Shown here in pieces: positions 13,168-17,232 of a stretch of 17,232 nt of DNA (its first letter is position 1; every line of letters begins with the position of its first letter). The notes beneath the pieces are model-generated. The model ran no database searches. It was given only the letters and a program-made list of their open reading frames with translations, and was not told the DNA's origin. The DNA comes from Chloroflexota bacterium (lineage in GTDB: Bacteria > Chloroflexota > Dehalococcoidia > Dehalococcoidales > UBA3254). The position numbers and the translations under genes were made by a program. The DNA is taken from assembly GCA_017860765.1 (NCBI GenBank), contig JAGDMY010000004.1, positions 1 to 17,232 of the forward strand. The letters run 5' to 3'.

Positions 13168-14976
13168 CTAGCTTTGCGTCTTTTTCTGGTAAAATTCCAG
13201 GGTATCCCCGGGTTGGAAGTCATTGAAGTCTTTGAGCCCCAATCCGCATTCAAAGCCGGTCGCTACTTCCCTGACATCATCTTTGAAGCGCCGCAGACTG
13301 GATACAGAGGTATCGGCCAGTATCTTACCCTTGCGGATTACTCTCACCGGCAGGTTGCGGCTGATCTTCCCTTCCGTGACATAACAACCTGCCACTTTAG
13401 TGCCTTTGCCGGCCGGGAAAACCGCCCGGACTTCCACCCGCCCCTCAATTACCTCCACGATGGTGGGCTCGAGCATGCCCTTCAGGGCCTTCTCCACGTC
13501 ATCAATAAGGGCATATATTACATCGTAAACCCGGATATCGACGCCCCTGGCGTCTGCCATGCGGCGCGCTCCCATGTCCACATCGGTATTAAAGCCGATG
13601 ATCAGGCCTTCTGAAGCCAGGGCCAGCATAACATCCCCCTCGGTGATTTTGCCCGTGCTGCTGTGGATAATTCTGACCTGTACCTCCGGGGTGCCCAGAC
13701 GTTCCAGGGAATTCCGTATTGGTTCGAGGCTGCCCTGTACATCAGTTTTTAAAATAATATTAAGCTCTTTGACCTTTCCGGCTGAGATCTCGTCAAAGAA
13801 GGTATCCAGGCGCAGTCCCCTTGATTCGGGCTGCTTCAGCTGCTGGCGCTTCTGAATGATAGCCCGGGCATGAGCTTCATCGCTTACAGCATTAAAGGCG
13901 TCCCCCACCTGGGGTACATCCCCGAAACCCAGTATTTCTACCGGCGTCGCTGGCTCGGCTTTCCTGACCTGCTTGCCCTTGTCATTGTACATGGCCTTAA
14001 CCTTGCCGTAGGTAGTGCCGGCTACGACTATATCGCCGGGTTTCAGGGTACCATTCTGGACCAATACCGTCGCCAGCGGCCCGCGACTCTTGTCCTTCTC
14101 CGCTTCAATGACTACCCCTGCCGCCGGCTTCGCAGGATTGGCCTTCAGCTCCTCCATCTCCGCCACCAGGAGGATATTCTCCAGCAGGTCGGATATGCCT
14201 TTTTTCTCCTTGGCTGAAACCGGTACAGAGATGATATCGCCGCCCCAGTCCTCCACCACCAAACCGGCATTGGCCAGTTGCTGCTTGACCAAATCGGGAT
14301 TAGCTTCGGCTTTGTCGATTTTATTAATCGCCACCACAATGGGCACAGCCGCCGCCTTGGCATGGTTGATAGCTTCCAGAGTCTGCGGCATAACGCCATC
14401 GTCGGCCGCCACTACCAGCACCGCAATATCGGTGACCTGGGCTCCGCGAGCACGCATGGCCGTAAAAGCTTCATGCCCGGGGGTATCCAGGAAGGTCACT
14501 TTCTTGCCATCGACCTCCACCTGATAGGCGCCGATATGCTGGGTGATGCCCCCTGCCTCCGAAGCCATGACATTCGTCTGGCGGATGGCATCCAGCAGTC
14601 TGGTTTTGCCATGGTCCACATGCCCCATGATGGTAACCACCGGTGGCCGTGGTTGGAGGTCAGCGCCCTTTTCTTCTTTGACCTGTTTCTTAATCTTGAT
14701 GGCAGCACTGGCGGAAACTTTCGCTTTCGCCTTGGGCTTGACCTCATAGCCAAAACCGTTAGCGACCAGCACCGCTACATCGTAGTTGATGACCTGATTA
14801 ATATTCACCATGATGCCGTTCCGCATCAGCTGTTTGACTGCTTCGATTGAAGAGATGTGCAAAAGGTCGGCTAAATCCTTGACGCTCAGAGAAGCCGGCA
14901 GCTCTATAAGGGGAGCTTTGGGAGTCGACCCACGTTCCCCCACTTTGATATCCCCGGACTTACTGACGTTTGCCAA
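13168..14976 (-). CDS. infB: translation initiation factor IF-2 (short form)
   Basis: A GTPase that brings fMet-tRNA to the 30S initiation complex. It has 602 residues, clearly shorter than most bacterial IF-2 (700-1000) because the N-terminal region is cut down to one IF2N-type domain (about 25-80) plus a short basic linker (80-105). G motifs: GHVDHGKT (118-125), DTPGH (164-168) and NKID (218-221). Domains II-IV follow, including the C-terminal fMet-tRNA-binding domain. The start is TTG at 14976, supported by GGAGGAG 7 nt upstream and by the gap to ylxR; no better ATG lies nearby. Dehalococcoidia and some other lineages have similarly short IF-2. Neighbours are ylxR (17 nt upstream) and rbfA (8 nt downstream). 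Confidence 0.95.
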   Translation of the reverse strand: MANVSKSGDIKVGERGSTPKAPLIELPASLSVKDLADLLHISSIEAVKQLMRNGIMVNINQVINYDVAVLVANGFGYEVKPKAKAKVSASAAIKIKKQVKEEKGADLQPRPPVVTIMGHVDHGKTRLLDAIRQTNVMASEAGGITQHIGAYQVEVDGKKVTFLDTPGHEAFTAMRARGAQVTDIAVLVVAADDGVMPQTLEAINHAKAAAVPIVVAINKIDKAEANPDLVKQQLANAGLVVEDWGGDIISVPVSAKEKKGISDLLENILLVAEMEELKANPAKPAAGVVIEAEKDKSRGPLATVLVQNGTLKPGDIVVAGTTYGKVKAMYNDKGKQVRKAEPATPVEILGFGDVPQVGDAFNAVSDEAHARAIIQKRQQLKQPESRGLRLDTFFDEISAGKVKELNIILKTDVQGSLEPIRNSLERLGTPEVQVRIIHSSTGKITEGDVMLALASEGLIIGFNTDVDMGARRMADARGVDIRVYDVIYALIDDVEKALKGMLEPTIVEVIEGRVEVRAVFPAGKGTKVAGCYVTEGKISRNLPVRVIRKGKILADTSVSSLRRFKDDVREVATGFECGLGLKDFNDFQPGDTLEFYQKKTQS

Positions 14977-14993
14977 TACCTGACTCCTCCAAA

Positions 14994-15299
14994 CTAACTA
15001 TCCGTATTATCAAACCCTTTGGCATAATTTACAAGTGCCTCTTTATTTTCCGGCCTGATGCGGGTACGCAAAGCGTGCTCCAGCCGACCGGTATCCTGCA
15101 AAGCTTTTTCCCAGCAGGCTCTGAGAGGACATAAATAGGCCCCGCGGCCGGACTTTTTACCGGTCAAGTCAACCTCCACGCCCCCCTCCGCAAGACTGAT
15201 CAACCGCACCAGCCCTCTTTTGCTGTCTACCTTGCGGCAGGCAATGCAGGTGCGTTTGGGTATATGCTTAACTTGAGCCGCTGGCGTTTTAGCTTTCAT
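14994..15299 (-). CDS. ylxR: YlxR family RNA-binding protein (DUF448)
   Basis: A 101-residue basic protein, the usual companion between nusA and infB. It has the family signatures RTCIACRK (about 17-24) and [13 protein letters not shown] (about 53-65), with the LVRL strand between. YlxR proteins bind RNA, and in Bacillus and Clostridium YlxR has been linked to transcription control and RNase P; the role here is not shown by sequence. Its ATG overlaps the end of nusA by 11 nt (start inside GATGAAAGCTAA), so it is translationally coupled to nusA. Confidence 0.92.
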   Translation of the reverse strand: MKAKTPAAQVKHIPKRTCIACRKVDSKRGLVRLISLAEGGVEVDLTGKKSGRGAYLCPLRACWEKALQDTGRLEHALRTRIRPENKEALVNYAKGFDNTDS

Positions 15300-16764
15300 C
15301 CTCTTCTTCTGTTTTGGGCTTGCTGAAGCTGAATTTCTTCTTTTTCTTACGAGGTTTGTCTTCCGTCCGGCCGGGACGGTTAGTGAAGATATCCTCCGCG
15401 AAGCGAATTTGGGACTTGCCGGCTTCCCGCGGCTGAATGATACGGCGAGGAATAAAGGTGCTGCTGAGCACGGTTTCGGCTTCAGCCTCCTCTTCCTTAG
15501 CCTCTTCAGCGGTACCCGCCGGTTCTGCCTCCGCGGTTAGCTCTTCCAGAAGGGCTTCCTCGGCTTTCGGCTGCTCCGCCTGTTCAGCTACCGGTTCGGC
15601 GACCGCTTCTTCCTTTATGACTCCCTCCGGTTCAGTCGACGCCACAGCCTCCACCGGAGCCGCTGCTTCAACCGCCTCCTCGACTTTCACCTTAACTGGC
15701 GGTAGGGCCTTGGCCGCCTTTTCGGCCTTCTCGGCTTCGGCGGCAGAGGCGCTCTTAATGTCGATCCTCCAGCCCGTAAGTTTAGCGGCCAGCCTGGCAT
15801 TCTGGCCGTCTTTACCGATGGCCAGAGAAAGGTGCTTGTCCGGTACGACTACCGTAGCGATATCATTATTCAGTTCGACGTTCAAAACCTGGGCCGGGCT
15901 GAGGGCATTGGCAATCAAGGCCGAAGTATCTTTGTTCCAGGCCACTACATCGATCTTTTCGCCGTTCAACTCATTGACGATGTTCTGTATCCGGATACCC
16001 CGCAGGCCCACGCAGCAGCCAACCGGGTCTATCCCTTCCTGGCGGGCCGCCACGGCGACTTTGCTGCGATAACCGGCTTCCCGCGAGATGGACTTGATTT
16101 CTACAATACCGTTAAAGACCTCGGGAACCTCCAGCTCGAACAAACGTTTGAGCAGGTTGGGATGAGAGCGGGAGACTATTACTTTGGGCCCTTTGGGGGT
16201 GCGGGCAACCTCTACAACATATACCCGCAGCCTCTGCCCGACCCGGTATCGTTCGCCCGGAGACTGTTCGTTAGCGGGTAAGACGGCTTCGGTGCGTCCC
16301 AGGTTAATGAAAGCCTGCTTGGGCTCAGTCCGCTGCACAACTCCCGTGATAATATCGTTGGACTTGCCCGCATACTCTTCGAAGATGGCACTGTGTTCGG
16401 CTTCGTGCAAACGCTGCAGGATTACCTGCTTGGCAGTCTGGGCGGCAATGCGTCCAGCATTGGCCGGGGTGGATTCCACCATCAGGAGATCCCCCAGCTT
16501 AGCCTCAGGATTTATCTTTTTCGCCTGGGCAAGCGTCATCTCCTTACGGTCTTCAGTAACCTTCTCGACTACAGTTTTTTCTGCCCATACTTCAACTTTA
16601 CCGGTGGTCGGGCTGATTTTTACAGCGAGGTTTTGGTTCGGCAGGAAGTGCTCCTTGCGATAAGCCGATACCAGGGCCGCCTCAACTGCCGCTAGTACCA
16701 CCTCTTTTGGCAAATTTTTCTCGGCTGAGAGTTGAGTTATGGCGAGCAGAAAATCGCTCTTCAT
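15289..16764 (-). CDS. nusA: transcription termination/antitermination factor NusA
   Basis: Binds RNA polymerase and nascent RNA to control pausing, termination and antitermination. The true start is ATG 16764 (MKSDFLLAITQ, matching the family). An extension to 16860 would read through the leader hairpin. The 491 residues divide into an N-terminal RNAP-binding domain (1-130), S1 (about 135-200), KH1 (about 230-280, GLRG 253-256) and KH2 (about 300-340, GKDG 317-320). These are followed by an unusual tail of about 150 residues: alanine/glutamate-rich low complexity to about 440, then a basic patch with KKKKK, ending EEEDES. It is first in the nusA-ylxR-infB-rbfA-truB order, with AGGT 6 nt or GGAGGT about 13 nt before the ATG. 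rimP, the normal upstream neighbour, is absent. Confidence 0.95.
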   Translation of the reverse strand: MKSDFLLAITQLSAEKNLPKEVVLAAVEAALVSAYRKEHFLPNQNLAVKISPTTGKVEVWAEKTVVEKVTEDRKEMTLAQAKKINPEAKLGDLLMVESTPANAGRIAAQTAKQVILQRLHEAEHSAIFEEYAGKSNDIITGVVQRTEPKQAFINLGRTEAVLPANEQSPGERYRVGQRLRVYVVEVARTPKGPKVIVSRSHPNLLKRLFELEVPEVFNGIVEIKSISREAGYRSKVAVAARQEGIDPVGCCVGLRGIRIQNIVNELNGEKIDVVAWNKDTSALIANALSPAQVLNVELNNDIATVVVPDKHLSLAIGKDGQNARLAAKLTGWRIDIKSASAAEAEKAEKAAKALPPVKVKVEEAVEAAAPVEAVASTEPEGVIKEEAVAEPVAEQAEQPKAEEALLEELTAEAEPAGTAEEAKEEEAEAETVLSSTFIPRRIIQPREAGKSQIRFAEDIFTNRPGRTEDKPRKKKKKFSFSKPKTEEEDES

Positions 16765-16836
16765 TTTGAACCTGACCTCCAGCCATTGCAATTTCGAGCA
16801 ATCATGGTACTTAACATAAATCCATTTTACCCAATT

Positions 16837-16864
16837 AAAAAAGTGGGCATTTATTCCCACTTTT
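16837..16864 (-). terminator. terminator-like hairpin at the 5' end of the nusA leader
   Basis: On the minus strand AAAAGTGGG (16864-16856), an 8-nt loop and CCCACTTTT (16847-16839) form a perfect 9-bp stem that runs into six T residues (16842-16837). It has the shape of an intrinsic terminator, yet it lies between the predicted nusA promoter and the gene, starting only a few bases after the predicted transcript start. It could be an attenuator, an mRNA-stabilising 5' hairpin, or, being symmetric, a terminator for transcripts arriving from either side. Confidence 0.6.
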
Positions 16865-16874
16865 ATCTAGAAGA

Positions 16875-16903
16875 AGTATATCACAGATATAAGGAAAATT
16901 CAA
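16875..16903 (-). promoter_or_regulatory. sigma-70 promoter of the nusA operon
   Basis: On the minus strand TTGAAT (16903-16898), a 17-nt spacer and TATACT (16880-16875) make a good promoter (four and five of six matches). The start would be near 16868, about 104 nt upstream of the nusA ATG. No other promoter of similar quality was found between the hairpin and nusA. Confidence 0.65.
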
Positions 16904-16959
16904 ACGCTACTTGTTGTGCGAGAAATTTCTAAAGCTAACCTTTACCGGGGTATGCTAAA

Positions 16960-17232
16960 ATGAAGGTGATGGTAGAGCATAGTATCTGGCAAAACTTCAT
17001 ACTTACTTTCGTGCCCCTTTTCATCGTTATAGATGCCGTGGGCAATCTTCCTTTTGTAATATCCCTTAGCGAGGAGATGTCTGCTCGCGAGCGCTCCCGT
17101 ATGGTCCGCAGTGCCGTGATAACGGCCACGGTAGTGGGTTTCTTCTTTCTCTTTTTGGGACAACTGATCCTCAGCGTAATGGGCATCTCCGTGGGTTCAT
17201 TTGCGATCGGCGGGGGAATAATTTTGCTGGTC
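16960..17232 (+). CDS. MarC family (UPF0056) membrane protein, 5' part
   Basis: An open frame of 91 codons running off the window edge without a stop. It opens MKVMVEHSIWQNFILTFVPL and contains FIVIDAVGNLPFVISL, the hallmark (a conserved D-x-x-G-N-x-P in the first helices) of MarC/UPF0056 inner-membrane proteins. Hydrophobic segments at about residues 10-35, 51-75 and 78-91 are membrane helices. MarC proteins are normally about 200 residues with six helices, so roughly 55 percent is missing. Function is unknown; the old link to multiple antibiotic resistance in E. coli was not upheld. The start could also be ATG 16969. It is divergent from nusA, and I could not identify a convincing promoter or ribosome-binding site. 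Confidence 0.8.
   Translation, partial: MKVMVEHSIWQNFILTFVPLFIVIDAVGNLPFVISLSEEMSARERSRMVRSAVITATVVGFFFLFLGQLILSVMGISVGSFAIGGGIILLV

Noticed and set aside
15437..16281. Long plus-strand open frames opposite nusA
   Set aside because: Their Ser/Ala-rich translations follow from the Ala/Glu-rich nusA sequence read backwards; there is no domain and no good start site.
16765..16860. 32-codon N-terminal extension of nusA
   Set aside because: It would place the start inside the leader hairpin, and the extra residues do not resemble NusA. MKSDFLLAITQ is the normal start.
1..17232. CRISPR arrays, insertion sequences, toxin-antitoxin or phage defence genes
   Set aside because: None could be recognised; the coding space is filled by identifiable core genes and the mutagenesis cassette.

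Overview
The window looks like a chromosomal segment of an uncultured or little-studied member of the Chloroflexota, most likely Dehalococcoidia-like. I infer this from the overall feel of the proteins and from gene adjacencies (phosphoglycerate-mutase-like gene next to lysC, a TPR gene next to gyrA, a short infB in a nusA-ylxR-infB-rbfA-truB block). No marker gene was searched, so the taxonomy is moderate confidence only.

Left part (1-6081). A tRNA-Pro(CGG) gene reads leftwards out of the window. Divergent from it is a rightward run: an ApgM-type phosphoglycerate mutase that is probably an alternative homoserine kinase, aspartate kinase lysC (with a strong in-frame internal start, as in alpha/beta aspartokinases), a small TPR protein with an acidic tail, and gyrA. 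The first two fit the aspartate-family (Thr/Met/Lys) pathway. The TPR gene ends 6 nt before gyrA and is probably co-translated with it.

Middle part (6082-10963). A 304-bp intergenic region holds a two-hairpin repeat-like element. It also holds a near-consensus sigma-70 promoter with a perfect GAAC-N4-GTTC (DinR/LexA-type) palindrome between its -35 and -10 boxes. Downstream are three closely packed genes: imuB (a Y-family polymerase relative that has lost its catalytic acidic residues but keeps a clamp-binding motif), a 95-residue protein of a conserved uncharacterised type, and dnaE2 (error-prone DNA polymerase III alpha subunit). This is a damage-inducible mutagenesis cassette. The usual third partner, ImuA/ImuA', is absent from the locus, and the small protein sits in its place. 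This is the most interesting part of the window.

Right part (10971-16903). The strand switches: dnaE2 and a PHP-domain phosphoesterase gene converge with only 7 nt between them. The PHP gene has its own promoter. Upstream of it, on the minus strand, is the translation/transcription block nusA-ylxR-infB-rbfA-truB, read in that order from a good promoter at about 16875-16903. A terminator-like hairpin sits almost at the predicted 5' end of the nusA transcript. No rimP precedes nusA. The last 273 bases are the start of a divergent marC-family membrane protein gene cut by the window edge.

No CRISPR array, insertion sequence, rRNA gene or prophage gene was seen.
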